The position numbers and the translations under genes are program-made. A DNA stretch of 64,000 nucleotides from Hyphomonadaceae bacterium (GTDB taxonomy: Bacteria > Pseudomonadota > Alphaproteobacteria > Caulobacterales > Aquidulcibacteraceae), in assembly GCA_016791385.1 (NCBI GenBank), contig JAEUMR010000027.1, forward strand, positions 140,250 to 204,249, in the 5' to 3' direction. Below, piece by piece: positions 8,947 through 18,597 of this stretch. The notes under the pieces are model-generated. The model was not told where the DNA came from, made no database searches, and worked only from the letters and a program-made list of their open reading frames with translations. Numbering within the stretch: position 1 is the stretch's first letter; the number at the start of each line of letters is the position of its first letter.

Positions 8947-11388
8947 ATGCTGCCGGTCGAGGACGCTCTGCCCCAATTGCGCGAAGCGCTGATGAAGCGC
9001 GGCGAGGCGGTTCTGGTCGCCCCGCCCGGCGCCGGCAAGACGACGCGCGTGCCGCCCGCGCTTTTGGCCGAGCCGTGGGCGCAGGCCGGCAAGATCGTGC
9101 TGCTCTCGCCGCGGCGCATTGCAGCGCGTGCAGCCGCTGCGCGGATGGCGTTCGAGCGTGGCGAGCGGGTCGGCGACACCGTGGGCTATCGCGTCCGGCT
9201 CGATTCCAAGGTCAGCGCCAAGACGCGGATCGAGGTCGTCACCGAAGGCGTGTTCACGCGCATGATCCTCGACGATCCCGAACTCAACGGCGTCGCGGCG
9301 GTGCTGTTCGATGAGTTTCACGAGCGCAGCCTGGAGGGCGATCTTGGCCTTGCCCTGGCGCGCGACGCCCAGAGCGGATTGCGGCCTGACCTGAAGATCG
9401 TGGTCATGTCGGCGACGCTCGATGCGGCGCGTATCGCCGCGCTGCTCGGCGATGCGCCGGTTATTGTGAGCGAAGGGCGCATGTTTCCGGTTCGCCACAT
9501 CTACCGGTCGCGCGACCCCCGCGCGCGGTTGGAGGATGAAGTCGCCAGCGCCGTGCGCGCCGCACTCGGCAGCGAGACAGGGAGCATGCTCGTGTTCCTC
9601 CCCGGCGTGCGCGAGATCGAGCGCACGGCCGAGCTCTTGCGCACCAGCGCCACGGATCCAAGCGCTGACATCCGGCCGTTGTACGGGGCGATGAGTCCGG
9701 CTGATCAAGATGCGGCTATCGCGCCCGCGCCTCCGGGTCGCCGCAAGGTGGTGTTGGCGACCTCGATCGCAGAGACAAGCCTCACCATCGACGGCGTGCG
9801 GATCGTCGTCGATGCCGGTCTTGCGCGGCGGCCACGATTCGAACCGGCGCTTGGGTTGTCGCGGCTCGAAACAGTGCGCGCAAGCCAAGCGGCGATCACC
9901 CAACGCGCAGGCCGGGCTGGCCGTCTGGAGCCCGGCGTTTGCGTGCGGCTTTGGAGCGAAGGCGAGACGCGCGCGCTGCCGCCGTTCGACCGGCCGGAAA
10001 TCCTTGATGCGGATTTGTCAGGCCTGGCGCTGGATCTCGCTGCGTGGGGCGTTGCCGACGCAAACAGCCTGTGCTGGCTCGACCCGCCGCCGAAGCCGGC
10101 TTGGAGCGAGGCGATCGCGCTGCTGAAGCAGATCGGCGCGCTCGACGATGCCGGACGCTTGACAGAACACGGCATCGCCGTGGCGCGCCTGCCTCTCCCC
10201 CCGCGGCTCGCTCACATGGTGATCGACGCTGCGCGCAAGGGTGAAGCATTGCTTGCCGCGCGCGCTGCTATGCTGCTGACCGAACAGGGCCTCGGCGGTC
10301 GCAGCGCCGACTTGCGTGAGCGTTTGCATCGCTTCGCCTCTGAGCGCGGCCAGCGCGCCGAGGCTGCGCGTTCGCTTGCAACTCGGATCGCGCGGCAGGT
10401 TGGTGGTGGGCGTGAAGAGGAGGTGAATGAGGAGCGGGCGGGCGCCGTGCTGGCGCTGGCTTACCCTGACCGCGTCGCCAAGGCGCGCAACGGCGCCGCC
10501 TACACGATGGTCAATGGGCGCGCCGCGTCCGTGGACGAAGCTTCCCCGCTCGCACGCGAGCCCTTTCTCGTTATCGCCGACATCGCAGGGGCTGCGGGCC
10601 GTGCCCAGATACTCCTCGCGGCGCCGATCGCGCTGGCCGATATCGAAGCGATGTTCGCGGACAAGATCGAAACGCATGCGAGCGCGCAGGTCGATCCTAC
10701 GACGGGTGCGGTGCGTGGGCGGCGCGTGCGCAAGCTCGGACGCATCGTGCTTTCAGAAGCGCCGCTGGAGCGTTTGTCGGGGCCTGACCTCGAGGAGGCG
10801 CTGCTCGATGCGGTGCGTGAGCAAGGGCTGGGGTTGCTGGAATGGGATGAGCCGGCGCGGCAGGCGCGAGCGCGCATCCGATTCATGCGTGCTATCGATG
10901 GCAATGCATGGCCCGACTGGAGCGATGAGGCGGCGCTCGACCGGCTGGAGCAATGGCTGCGCCCCGCGCTGAGCGGTGCGGCGCGCCTCAAGGACGTCAG
11001 TGTTGCGCGCGCCGTTCTGGACGAACTGCCTTACGAGCAGCGCCGCCTCCTCGATGCCGCGGCGCCGGCGCGGTTTGAGACGCCTGCTGGCTCCTCGCTG
11101 GCGATTGACTACGAAGCCGAGGGCGGTCCAGCTCTGGATGTGCGGCTGCAGGAGATGTTCGGTCAGGACAAACACCCGGCTATTGGCGGCGGCCGCGTGC
11201 CGCTGACATTGCGTTTGCTCTCCCCCGCGCACCGTCCGGTGCAGACCACCAAGGATTTGCCGGGCTTCTGGCGCGGGTCCTACGCCGCGGTGCGAACCGA
11301 GATGCGTGGGCGTTACCCGAAGCATCCTTGGCCCGATGATCCATTGTCTGCGCCGCCCACGCGCCGCGCCAAACCAAGAGGCTCGTAA
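8947..11388 (+). CDS. hrpB: ATP-dependent helicase HrpB (DEAH family)
   Basis: 813 residues, the expected HrpB length. Helicase motifs in order: Walker A PPGAGKTT (about residue 30), DEFHER (motif II), SATLDAARI (motif III), TSIAETSLTI (motif V) and QRAGRAGR (motif VI), then the HrpB-specific C-terminal region ending in the family segment PVQTTKDLPGFW. HrpB is a predicted RNA/DNA helicase of unclear physiological role. Its stop and the following start share a base (TAATG), so the downstream dehydratase is probably coupled to it. Confidence 0.95.
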   Translation: MLPVEDALPQLREALMKRGEAVLVAPPGAGKTTRVPPALLAEPWAQAGKIVLLSPRRIAARAAAARMAFERGERVGDTVGYRVRLDSKVSAKTRIEVVTEGVFTRMILDDPELNGVAAVLFDEFHERSLEGDLGLALARDAQSGLRPDLKIVVMSATLDAARIAALLGDAPVIVSEGRMFPVRHIYRSRDPRARLEDEVASAVRAALGSETGSMLVFLPGVREIERTAELLRTSATDPSADIRPLYGAMSPADQDAAIAPAPPGRRKVVLATSIAETSLTIDGVRIVVDAGLARRPRFEPALGLSRLETVRASQAAITQRAGRAGRLEPGVCVRLWSEGETRALPPFDRPEILDADLSGLALDLAAWGVADANSLCWLDPPPKPAWSEAIALLKQIGALDDAGRLTEHGIAVARLPLPPRLAHMVIDAARKGEALLAARAAMLLTEQGLGGRSADLRERLHRFASERGQRAEAARSLATRIARQVGGGREEEVNEERAGAVLALAYPDRVAKARNGAAYTMVNGRAASVDEASPLAREPFLVIADIAGAAGRAQILLAAPIALADIEAMFADKIETHASAQVDPTTGAVRGRRVRKLGRIVLSEAPLERLSGPDLEEALLDAVREQGLGLLEWDEPARQARARIRFMRAIDGNAWPDWSDEAALDRLEQWLRPALSGAARLKDVSVARAVLDELPYEQRRLLDAAAPARFETPAGSSLAIDYEAEGGPALDVRLQEMFGQDKHPAIGGGRVPLTLRLLSPAHRPVQTTKDLPGFWRGSYAAVRTEMRGRYPKHPWPDDPLSAPPTRRAKPRGS

Positions 11389-12332
11389 TGGTCCCGACGA
11401 TCGAAGACGTGAGAGCCGCCGCTGAACGCATCAAAGGTATCGCCGTACGCACGCCTCTGCTGCGGAACGACGCGCTCGATGCGGCGACGGGCGCCAAGGT
11501 CTTCGTCAAGGCGGAGTGCCTGCAGCGCGGCGGCGCCTTCAAGATGCGCGGCGCTGCGAACGCTATCGCAGCGCTTTCACCGGAGCAGCGCGCGCGCGGC
11601 GTAATCGCCTTCTCTTCGGGCAATCACGCCATCGCCGTTTCGACAGCCGCCAAGCTGTTCGGCATCGAAGCGACGATCGTGATGCCGTCCGACGCGCCGA
11701 AGATCAAACTGGAGACAACGCGGGGCAACGGCGCCGCCGTGATTACATATGATCGTGTGCACGAGAGTCGCGAAGAAATCGGCGCGCGTCTCTCGGCGGA
11801 TAAGGGCGCCGCGATGATCAAGCCGTTCGACGATCCCTTCGTGATCGCCGGGCAAGGCACGGCGGGACTTGAGATCGGCGAGGAGATTTCGCCGGATATC
11901 GTCTTCGTGCCGGCGAGCGGCGGCGGCTTAGCCGCTGGCGTGGCGCTGGCTTTGCCGCAGGCCCGCATTATCGCTGTCGAGCCGCACGGACACGACGATA
12001 TTGCGCGCACGCTGGCGTCCGGCTCGATCCAGCGCAACGCGCCCGGCATCCGCTCCATCTGTGATGGCCTCCTGACCGAGCAGATGGGCGAGTTGCCCTA
12101 CGCGATCGCCCGCGGGCGCTGGGAGCGTGCAGTCGCGGTTTCGGACGACGCGGTGCGGCGGGCGATGAAGTTCGCGTTCCGCCATCTGAAGATCGTGGTG
12201 GAGCCCTCCGGCGCGGCGTCGCTTGCGGCGCTGCTGGAAGGTGGTGTTGACGTCGCAGGCAAGACTGTTGCGATCGTGGCCAGCGGCGGCAACGTAGACG
12301 TCGAGACGTTTACGGAAGCGTTGGCCGCTTAG
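11388..12332 (+). CDS. PLP-dependent threonine/serine dehydratase family enzyme
   Basis: 314 residues, a single fold-type II PLP domain without a C-terminal ACT domain, so it resembles the catabolic, non-isoleucine-regulated type or serine racemase. Seen are the PLP lysine in GAFKMRGA (about residue 51), the SSGNHA substrate loop, the glycine-rich phosphate loop SGGGLAAG and the C-terminal ASGGN. The likely reaction is deamination of L-threonine or L-serine to the 2-oxo acid and ammonia. Serine racemase and hydroxyaspartate dehydratase are alternatives that sequence alone does not exclude. It interlocks stops with the convergent transglycosylase gene. Confidence 0.88.
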   Translation: MVPTIEDVRAAAERIKGIAVRTPLLRNDALDAATGAKVFVKAECLQRGGAFKMRGAANAIAALSPEQRARGVIAFSSGNHAIAVSTAAKLFGIEATIVMPSDAPKIKLETTRGNGAAVITYDRVHESREEIGARLSADKGAAMIKPFDDPFVIAGQGTAGLEIGEEISPDIVFVPASGGGLAAGVALALPQARIIAVEPHGHDDIARTLASGSIQRNAPGIRSICDGLLTEQMGELPYAIARGRWERAVAVSDDAVRRAMKFAFRHLKIVVEPSGAASLAALLEGGVDVAGKTVAIVASGGNVDVETFTEALAA

Positions 12333-14392
12333 AAGCGGCCCCGCTCCAGGTCGCGCTCCAGCTGAATCTCGACCGGCTGACCGGCGAGGCGATAACGGTA
12401 GACCTGCAAGTTCTCCATCACCCGCTGCACGTAATTGCGCGTCTCGCTGAACGGGATCAGCTCGATCCAGTCAACCACATCGACCGAGCGCGAACGCGGA
12501 TCGCCCCAATCGGAAATCCATGAGCGGGTGTTGTGCGAACCCGCGTTGTACGACGCGATCGCCAGCACATAGGAGCCGCCGAATTCGTCCACGAGATCGG
12601 CGAGGTGGGCCGAGCCGAGGGTGACGTTGTAATCGGGGTCTGTCGTAAGCGCGGCGCGGCTGAAGCTCATGCCTTCGCGGCGCGCCTGCAGTTGGGCGGT
12701 CGATGGGATGAGCTGCATCAGCCCGCGTGCATTGGCGCTGGAGATCGCCGCCGGATCGAACTCGCTCTCCTGGCGGATGATGGCGTGGACCAGCGCCGGC
12801 TCGGGCCGGCCGCGCGCTTGCACCAGCGGGGGCAATTCTAGCGTCGGGTAGGCGGCGTTGGTGGCGACGACGTTGCGGAACAGCCCTGCCTTGGCGCTGC
12901 GTAGCGCGGTGCGATGATAGGATTGCTCGCGCGCCATCTGGGCGAGCAGCTCCAGTTCCATCGGATCGTCGAGCGTGTCGTCGAGATAGAAGGCGATCGA
13001 TTCGAAATCCCGCTGGGCCCCGACTTCGGACATCAGCCGTAGCGCTCGCACGAGTTCGCGGCTCTCGAAGCGAGCCCGCGCGTCGTTGCTGACGACGCCA
13101 GTGTCGGGCAGCGACAGAACCGCCGTGCGGTTGCCCCGCGTGGCGGCGAGTTGGCCGTAGAATGTGAAATTGAAGCGGGCGGCTTCGTTGAGCATCTGCT
13201 CGGCCTCGGCGCTGTTGCCGAGCGCGCCCTCCGCCCCGGCGCGCCAATAGAGCGCGCGAGAGAGGCTGACCGGCGAGGACACATTCTCGCTGAGATGGGC
13301 GAAATGGTCGCGCGCACGCTCCGGCTGATCGAGGAAGCGCAGCGACAGCCAGCCCGCCATCCACTCCGCATCGGCGAAGGCTTCCCCGCTGGTGAGTCCG
13401 TGATTGGAGACCAGATTGTAAGCCAAACGGTAGTTGCCGGCGCGCAGCGCCCGCGGCACGTAAAGCCGCTTTTCACGGAAGATGTCGTCGCGTGCGGCGA
13501 GCGGCGCCTGGCGGGCGTCGATCTCCGCCGCAATCTGCATCGCGTCAACGGGCTGATCCGTGCGGCGGCGGTACTGCGCCCGGTCATACAGGAAGCCGGG
13601 ATTGTCGCGCCGCGAAGCCGGAACGGAATCCACTGCCGCCTGCAGGCCGCGACGCTGGCGCGCCTGCAGCGCGATGCGCGCATTGGCGAGGAGGCGGTCA
13701 GCCGTGGAGACGCGCGGCAGCAGGCGTTGCGCTGCGCTGCGCTGCCCGCGCCACAACAACCCATCCACGCGCGCTGCGTAATCATCGGCGCTGAACACGG
13801 GGCCGAACTCGGCCAGGGCGCGATCTTCGGATTCTGTGGTCAGCGCGTCTTCGCGCCATGCGGCGCGCGCGATCTCGTTCGCTTCACTGCGCTGTCCCAA
13901 ATTCTTCAAGGCGACCGCAAGTGCGATGCGTCCATCGCCAGTCGCGGGTCCGCCGTCCTGGCGCAGGAAGGCGACGCGCTCGGAAGCGGAAAGACGCGAA
14001 TCGGAGATCGCCTGCTCGGCGCGGGTGCGCATGGTCGAGCGGCCGGGCCATCCTTGCAGCTCGTTGAGGGCTTGGGCGATATCGTTGAAATAGAGCGGCG
14101 CTTCGGTTGAAATCGCCCAGCGCCATTGCAGCATGCGGCGCACCAGCGGATCGGTGGCGTTGTCGCGCAATTGGGCAAGGCCGATCCAATCACCCGACTG
14201 CGCCGCGGCGAGGCCGTCGCGGAGCCGCATGCGTTCGCCGGCTGACGGCAGTGGCGGCGCGGGGGTGTAGGCGGCGGCCTCGGCGGCGGCTGGGCGCGGC
14301 CCTGGGGTCTGCTGGCCCGCGCTGGACGCGACCAGCGCCATGCTGGCGGCTGCCGCCGTCAATGCTATGCGGATCACCCTCCCAGCATCCAT
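12329..14392 (-). CDS. slt: Soluble lytic murein transglycosylase
   Basis: 687 residues from ATG at 14392, chosen because a good ribosome site (GAGGGGA) precedes it and a signal peptide follows. The frame is open to 14626 but without protein features. A long alpha-helical superhelical N-terminal region is followed by an SLT domain near the C-terminus with catalytic Glu in IIRQESEFD, then ARGLMQLIPSTA and ASYNAG. It cleaves the MurNAc-GlcNAc bond of peptidoglycan in the periplasm with 1,6-anhydro product formation. It is divergent from dapA. Confidence 0.93.
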   Translation of the reverse strand: MDAGRVIRIALTAAAASMALVASSAGQQTPGPRPAAAEAAAYTPAPPLPSAGERMRLRDGLAAAQSGDWIGLAQLRDNATDPLVRRMLQWRWAISTEAPLYFNDIAQALNELQGWPGRSTMRTRAEQAISDSRLSASERVAFLRQDGGPATGDGRIALAVALKNLGQRSEANEIARAAWREDALTTESEDRALAEFGPVFSADDYAARVDGLLWRGQRSAAQRLLPRVSTADRLLANARIALQARQRRGLQAAVDSVPASRRDNPGFLYDRAQYRRRTDQPVDAMQIAAEIDARQAPLAARDDIFREKRLYVPRALRAGNYRLAYNLVSNHGLTSGEAFADAEWMAGWLSLRFLDQPERARDHFAHLSENVSSPVSLSRALYWRAGAEGALGNSAEAEQMLNEAARFNFTFYGQLAATRGNRTAVLSLPDTGVVSNDARARFESRELVRALRLMSEVGAQRDFESIAFYLDDTLDDPMELELLAQMAREQSYHRTALRSAKAGLFRNVVATNAAYPTLELPPLVQARGRPEPALVHAIIRQESEFDPAAISSANARGLMQLIPSTAQLQARREGMSFSRAALTTDPDYNVTLGSAHLADLVDEFGGSYVLAIASYNAGSHNTRSWISDWGDPRSRSVDVVDWIELIPFSETRNYVQRVMENLQVYRYRLAGQPVEIQLERDLERGRF

Positions 14393-14515
14393 GCTTTCCC
14401 CTCCGGCCCGATACGAACCAAATGCGTTGCCCGCGTGCCTTGGCCGCGAGCCGCTATTTAACCTCACGCCACAGTGTGGCAGGAATCGCGCCAACGCTAC
14501 GGTTAAGACCTCCTC
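14393..14515. promoter_or_regulatory. Divergent promoter region slt/dapA with palindrome
   Basis: A 123-base region between divergent starts. It holds a near-perfect dyad, GCCACA-G-TGTGGC, at 14469-14481, about 35 bases before the dapA ATG, which could be a protein-binding site. No convincing core promoter elements are seen. Confidence 0.35.
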
Positions 14516-15391
14516 ATGAACATTCACGGCTCGATTCCCGCTCTGATAACACCCTTCCGGAATGGAACGGTGGATGAACGGGCGTTCCAGGGGTTCGTCG
14601 AGCGCCAGATCGGAGAGGGTTCCCACGGTGTTGTCCCATGCGGAACGACCGGCGAAAGCGCGACGCTCTCATTCGATGAGCACGTCAGAGTGGTGGAGCT
14701 TTGCGTTGAAGCCGCCGCGCGGCGCGTGCCGGTGATTGCGGGGGCGGGCTCGAACAACACCGCGCATGCGATTGAATTGGCGAAGGCCGCCAAGCGCGTG
14801 GGCGCTGACGCCGTGCTGGTGGTCGCGCCCTATTACAACAAGCCCAGCCAGGACGGCTTGTTCGCCCACTTCAAGGCGATCAACGACGCTGTGGATATCC
14901 CCATCGTCGCCTACAACGTGCCCGGGCGGACGATCACAGATATCTCCGTCGAAACGATGGGCAGGATTGCGGCGCTTCCGAACATCGTTGGCGTGAAGGA
15001 CGCGACTGGCGATCTTGGGCGCGTTGCGCGCCATCGCGCAGTGTGCGGTGAGAAGTTTGTGCAACTCTCCGGCGAGGACCCGAGCGCCGTCGGGTTCAAT
15101 GCGCAAGGCGGCGTCGGCTGTATTTCGGTGACGGCCAATGTGGCGCCGAAACTGTGCGCGCAAATCCAGGATGCGACGTTGCAGGGCGCCTATGACAGCG
15201 CACGCAAACTCGATGAGAAGGTCGCGCCGCTGCACAAGGCGCTCTTCATAGAGCCTTCGCCCGCGCCGGCGAAGTACGCCTGCTCATTGCTCGGCCTCTG
15301 CAGCGAGGAAGTGCGCCTGCCATTGCTGGTTTGCAGCGATGCCGCCAAGGCCCAGATTCGCACGGCCATGACCCATGCAGGGCTGATCTGA
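14516..15391 (+). CDS. dapA: 4-hydroxy-tetrahydrodipicolinate synthase
   Basis: 291 residues. It condenses pyruvate with aspartate semialdehyde, the first committed step to diaminopimelate and lysine. The Schiff-base Lys161 (VGVKDATGD), Tyr134 (AYNVPGRT), Thr44-Thr45 (CGTTGES) and Tyr107 (APYYNKP) of the catalytic triad are all present. smpB follows after 3 bases, a common alphaproteobacterial order. Confidence 0.98.
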   Translation: MNIHGSIPALITPFRNGTVDERAFQGFVERQIGEGSHGVVPCGTTGESATLSFDEHVRVVELCVEAAARRVPVIAGAGSNNTAHAIELAKAAKRVGADAVLVVAPYYNKPSQDGLFAHFKAINDAVDIPIVAYNVPGRTITDISVETMGRIAALPNIVGVKDATGDLGRVARHRAVCGEKFVQLSGEDPSAVGFNAQGGVGCISVTANVAPKLCAQIQDATLQGAYDSARKLDEKVAPLHKALFIEPSPAPAKYACSLLGLCSEEVRLPLLVCSDAAKAQIRTAMTHAGLI

Positions 15392-15394
15392 GCC

Positions 15395-15868
15395 ATGGCG
15401 CCCAAGGCTGAGCCGAACCGCAAACTCGTGGCCGAGAACCGGCGTGCGCGCTTCGATTACATGATCGAAGACACGCTCGAAGCCGGCATTCAACTCGTCG
15501 GCACCGAGGTGAAGTCTCTACGCAGTGGGCGGGCAAACATCGCCGAAAGCTATGCAAGCGCAGAACGCGGCGAACTCTGGCTGATCAATGCGACTATTCC
15601 CGAGTATCCCCCGGCGGGGCAATTCAACCACGAGCCGCGGCGGCCGCGAAAGCTGCTGGTCCGTTCGCGCGAATTGAAGAAGCTGATCGGCGCGGTCGAG
15701 CGTGATGGGCGCACGCTCGTGCCGCTCAAGCTCTATTTCAACGAGCGCGGCATCGCCAAGATCGAGATTGCGCTCGCCACGGGCAAGAAAGCCCACGACA
15801 AACGCGCCGCAACCAAGGATCGCGACTGGAAGCGGCAACAATCGCGGTTGTTGAGGGATCGGGGCTGA
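15395..15868 (+). CDS. smpB: SsrA-binding protein SmpB
   Basis: 157 residues, full length. SmpB binds tmRNA and brings it to stalled ribosomes for trans-translation. Diagnostic parts are the N-terminal NRRARFDY, the core [16 protein letters not shown], and the basic tail [15 protein letters not shown], which enters the mRNA channel. Its stop shares bases with the next ATG (TGATG). No tmRNA gene is seen in this window. Confidence 0.97.
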   Translation: MAPKAEPNRKLVAENRRARFDYMIEDTLEAGIQLVGTEVKSLRSGRANIAESYASAERGELWLINATIPEYPPAGQFNHEPRRPRKLLVRSRELKKLIGAVERDGRTLVPLKLYFNERGIAKIEIALATGKKAHDKRAATKDRDWKRQQSRLLRDRG

Positions 15869-16698
15869 TGCGTTTCTTGGGCCTCCTTGCGCTATTCGCA
15901 TTGGGCGCCTGCTCGCAGGCCGATCCGGCCGTCTATACCGAACAGCAATGGAGCGCGTGCCAAGCCGCGCTTGGCAACCAACAAGAACGTGCTCACGCGT
16001 GCGGTGAGGTGATCCTGTCGCCGAGCGTATCGCCCGAGCGGCGCGCTGAAGCGCTGATGACACGCGGCGTCCTGCGTTCACAGGCTGGCCAGCAAGCGCG
16101 CGCGATCGCCGATTTCGGCCGCGCGCTGCGGATCAATTCAGAGTTCGCCCGCGCCTATGTGGAGCGCGGTCTCGTGCATCACAATCGCGGCGCCTATGAG
16201 CAAGCCATCGCTGACTATGACGCCGCTCTGCGCCTTCAGCCCGGCATGACGCTGGCGGCAGAACGGCGTCAGCAATCGCTGAACGAGCGTGCGGAGACCC
16301 AGCTTTCGCAATTGGACGCCCTTTCGCAGGCGATCGAGCACAACCCGGACGATGCAGCGCTCTGGAACAGCCGCTGCTGGGAGCGTGCGGTGCGCGGCGT
16401 CGAGTTGGACTTTGCGTTGTCCGACTGCGATCGGGCGCTGCTGCTCAATCCCAATGACGCCAACGCGCACGACAGCCGCGGGCTTGTCTATTTGAAGCGC
16501 GGCGACGCGCAGGCGGCGCTGGCGGACTACAGCGAAGCGGTGCGCCTTGCTCCAAATCAGCCGCACTTCCTTTATGGCCGCGGGGTTGCGCGTATCCGAG
16601 TGGGCATGGTTGCTGAGGGGCAAGCTGATCTGACGGCTGCGCAGCGCGCCGAGCCAAATCTAGGCAATCTCTACCGCAGCTACGGCATTGAGGCGTAG
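15868..16698 (+). CDS. TPR-repeat lipoprotein
   Basis: 276 residues with a lipoprotein signal (ALFALGAC, Cys15). At least four tetratricopeptide repeats are visible between about residues 65 and 265, with typical segments such as QARAIADFGRALRINSEFA and AQAALADYSEAVRLAPNQ. TPRs are protein-binding scaffolds; the partner is unknown. It lies directly behind smpB with a shared base and ends inside the convergent glycosylase gene by 19 bases. Confidence 0.85.
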   Translation: MRFLGLLALFALGACSQADPAVYTEQQWSACQAALGNQQERAHACGEVILSPSVSPERRAEALMTRGVLRSQAGQQARAIADFGRALRINSEFARAYVERGLVHHNRGAYEQAIADYDAALRLQPGMTLAAERRQQSLNERAETQLSQLDALSQAIEHNPDDAALWNSRCWERAVRGVELDFALSDCDRALLLNPNDANAHDSRGLVYLKRGDAQAALADYSEAVRLAPNQPHFLYGRGVARIRVGMVAEGQADLTAAQRAEPNLGNLYRSYGIEA

Positions 16699-17333
16699 GC
16701 GAGCTCCTTCGCGCGCTGCATCACCGCTTCGAACATCTCCGCCGTCAAACGGCGCGTTTGCGTATTGTAGCGCGAGCAGTGGTAGCTGGAGACAAGCCAG
16801 CACCCGTTCGGCAATTGCACCTCAACCGCATGTCCAAACCGCGCCGCCGAGGGCTTCAGACCATGCGCACGCAACACGCTTTCGTGCGCGATCGAGCCCA
16901 ACGCCATGATTGAGCGCAGCTGCGGCAGCCCTGCCACGCGCGCGGCGAGGAACGGCCGGCAAGTGGCGATTTCGGCCGGCGTAGGTTTGTTTTCCGGCGG
17001 CGCGCAGCGCACGGCGTTGGTGATCATCGCGCCTTTCAGCGTGAAGCCGTCGTTCGGATCGGCGCGGTACTCCCCTTCCGCGAGGCCGAGTTTCTTCAGC
17101 GTGCCGTAGAGCAGTTCACCCGCGTAATCGCCGGTGAACGGCCGGCCCGTGCGGTTGGCGCCGGTGCGGCCCGGCGCGAGGCCAACAATGAGCAGGCGCG
17201 CCGCAGGGTCGCCGAACGAGGGCGCGGCGCCGTTGAACCATGACGGCTCAAGGCGTGCGTTCTGTTCCCGGTAGGCGACCAGCCGAGGACAGAGCGGGCA
17301 GTCCTTCGGCGCTTCGGGCGGGGCCGCGCTCAC
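16680..17333 (-). CDS. Uracil-DNA glycosylase, family 5 (UDGb type)
   Basis: 217 residues. Motif 1 is GLAPGRTGANRTGRPFTGD and motif 2 SYHCSRYNTQTRRLT, close to the family 5 signatures (GLAPA..GGNRTGR and HPS-N). Four cysteines suitable for the [4Fe-4S] cluster are present: C12 and C15 at the N-terminus, and two in the VRCAPPENKPT..IATC segment. It removes uracil and related deaminated bases from DNA, which matters in a GC-rich genome. The usual HPS of motif 2 reads YHC. It overlaps the NYN gene upstream by 4 bases, so the two form an operon. Confidence 0.9.
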   Translation of the reverse strand: MSAAPPEAPKDCPLCPRLVAYREQNARLEPSWFNGAAPSFGDPAARLLIVGLAPGRTGANRTGRPFTGDYAGELLYGTLKKLGLAEGEYRADPNDGFTLKGAMITNAVRCAPPENKPTPAEIATCRPFLAARVAGLPQLRSIMALGSIAHESVLRAHGLKPSAARFGHAVEVQLPNGCWLVSSYHCSRYNTQTRRLTAEMFEAVMQRAKELAYASMP

Positions 17334-17923
17334 CGCTCTTCTTCGTCGGAATAGTCGTGGCGCTGTTCGTTGCGCTCGCGTGGCGGCCGGCCAATGAGAT
17401 TGGCCAGCTCGGTCAGATCCACGAAATTGTCGGCGGCGCGGCGGATGTCGTCAGAGGCCATGGGCGGGTTCGACTTGATGGTGGACACCACGCTCACGCG
17501 CACGCCCTTACGCTGCACCGCTTCGATCGCGGCGCGGAAATCGCCATCGCCAGAGAAGAGGAAGGCGTGATCAATGAACGAAGCCGCTTGCAGCAGATCG
17601 ACCGTGAGTTCGACATCCATGTCGCCCTTGAAGCGGCGCCGTCCGTTGGCGTCGGTGTATTCCTTGGCCGGCTTCGTCACCAGCGTGTAGCCGTTATAGT
17701 CGAGCCAATCGACGAGGGGGCGGATCGGGGAAAAGTCCTGATCCTCGACCAGCGCTGTGTAATAATAGGCGCGCACCAGGCGACCGTGCTGCTTGAACTC
17801 TTCGAGCAGCTTTCGGTAGTCGATGTCGAAGGTGAGGCCCTTGGCGGCGGAATAGAGGTTGGCGCCGTCGATGAAGATCGCGACGCGCTCGTCAGGATGA
17901 ATGAGACGATCAAGCAAATTCAT
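17330..17923 (-). CDS. NYN-domain (LabA/DUF88-like) nuclease
   Basis: 197 residues. The NYN (PIN-like) fold is indicated by FIDGANLY at residues 17-24, the central KGDMDVELTVDLL and FSGDGDFRAAIEAV, supplying the acidic residues of a metal-dependent RNase site. A charged tail follows (RPPRERNEQRHDY). Family members act in RNA turnover or tRNA/rRNA processing, but the substrate is unknown. It is upstream of and overlaps the uracil glycosylase gene, and is divergent from folK with 49 bases between. Confidence 0.88.
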   Translation of the reverse strand: MNLLDRLIHPDERVAIFIDGANLYSAAKGLTFDIDYRKLLEEFKQHGRLVRAYYYTALVEDQDFSPIRPLVDWLDYNGYTLVTKPAKEYTDANGRRRFKGDMDVELTVDLLQAASFIDHAFLFSGDGDFRAAIEAVQRKGVRVSVVSTIKSNPPMASDDIRRAADNFVDLTELANLIGRPPRERNEQRHDYSDEEER

Positions 17924-17972
17924 GAAGCATGTCCGTAATGCGCGTTTCGAGCGCGTGGTCTGATTCCGCTAT

Positions 17973-18488
17973 ATGAACCAGATCGCCTCCATCGCCATGG
18001 GAACCAACATGGCCTATCGCGGCGTCAGCGGCGGCGCGCTGTTGTCGCAGGCCTTGTCCGCGATCGAGCAGGCCGGCGTCGCCGTCACGGCGAGGTCGAG
18101 TGTCTGGCAGACGGCGGCGTGGCCGCCGGGCGCGGACCAGGCTGACTATTACAACGCGGTGATCACGGCCGAGGCGGGTGCGCACACGCCCCGTTCGCTC
18201 TATGACCTGCTGCGAGGGATCGAGATCGACTTTGGCCGCGAGCGGCGCGAGCGCTGGGCCTCCCGCACCCTCGATCTCGATCTAGTCGCTATGGGTGACT
18301 TGGCAGGCGTCTTTGACGGTATCGAATTGCCGCACCCGCGCATGCAGGAGCGGGCGTTCGTCCTGGCGCCCTTGGCTGAGGTCGACCCGGGCTGGCGCCA
18401 TCCCTTGTTGGGGCGCACCGCCGCCCAGTTGCTGCCGGATCTACCGCAAGAGCAGGGATACCGGCCCATCGAGCGCGGTTGGGGCTGA
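17973..18488 (+). CDS. folK: 2-amino-4-hydroxy-6-hydroxymethyldihydropteridine pyrophosphokinase
   Basis: 171 residues. FolK transfers pyrophosphate from ATP to the pterin alcohol in folate synthesis. The family signature is complete: SRTLDLDLVAMG at about residue 96 and LPHPRMQERAFVLAPLAEV about 20 residues later. The N-terminal LGSN motif is altered to AMGTNMAYRG. Other folate genes are not adjacent. Confidence 0.93.
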   Translation: MNQIASIAMGTNMAYRGVSGGALLSQALSAIEQAGVAVTARSSVWQTAAWPPGADQADYYNAVITAEAGAHTPRSLYDLLRGIEIDFGRERRERWASRTLDLDLVAMGDLAGVFDGIELPHPRMQERAFVLAPLAEVDPGWRHPLLGRTAAQLLPDLPQEQGYRPIERGWG

Positions 18489-18597
18489 GCGGCAGGCCTT
18501 CTTTTCGCATTTGCGGTGTTCCTTCGCATTGCGAAAGGGCGCGCGAACCCCTAGTTTGACCGATCACACCCTTTCCACTGAGCGTTGAGGAAGCACT
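18489..18597 (+). promoter_or_regulatory. rpoZ leader with palindrome
   Basis: This 109-base space holds the dyad TTCGCA-T-TGCGAA at 18523-18535 and a TTGACC candidate -35 at 18555-18560, without a good -10. A clear Shine-Dalgarno (GAGGAAG, about 18587-18593) precedes the TTG start of rpoZ and fixes that start. Confidence 0.4.

Noticed and set aside
13151-14110. Plus-strand open frame (319 codons) inside slt
   Set aside because: Opposite the lytic transglycosylase gene, with no motif or ribosome site and low-complexity composition.
18523-18535. folK terminator at the TTCGCA-T-TGCGAA dyad
   Set aside because: The dyad leaves no loop for a stable hairpin and is not followed by a T-tract; kept only as a possible protein-binding site.
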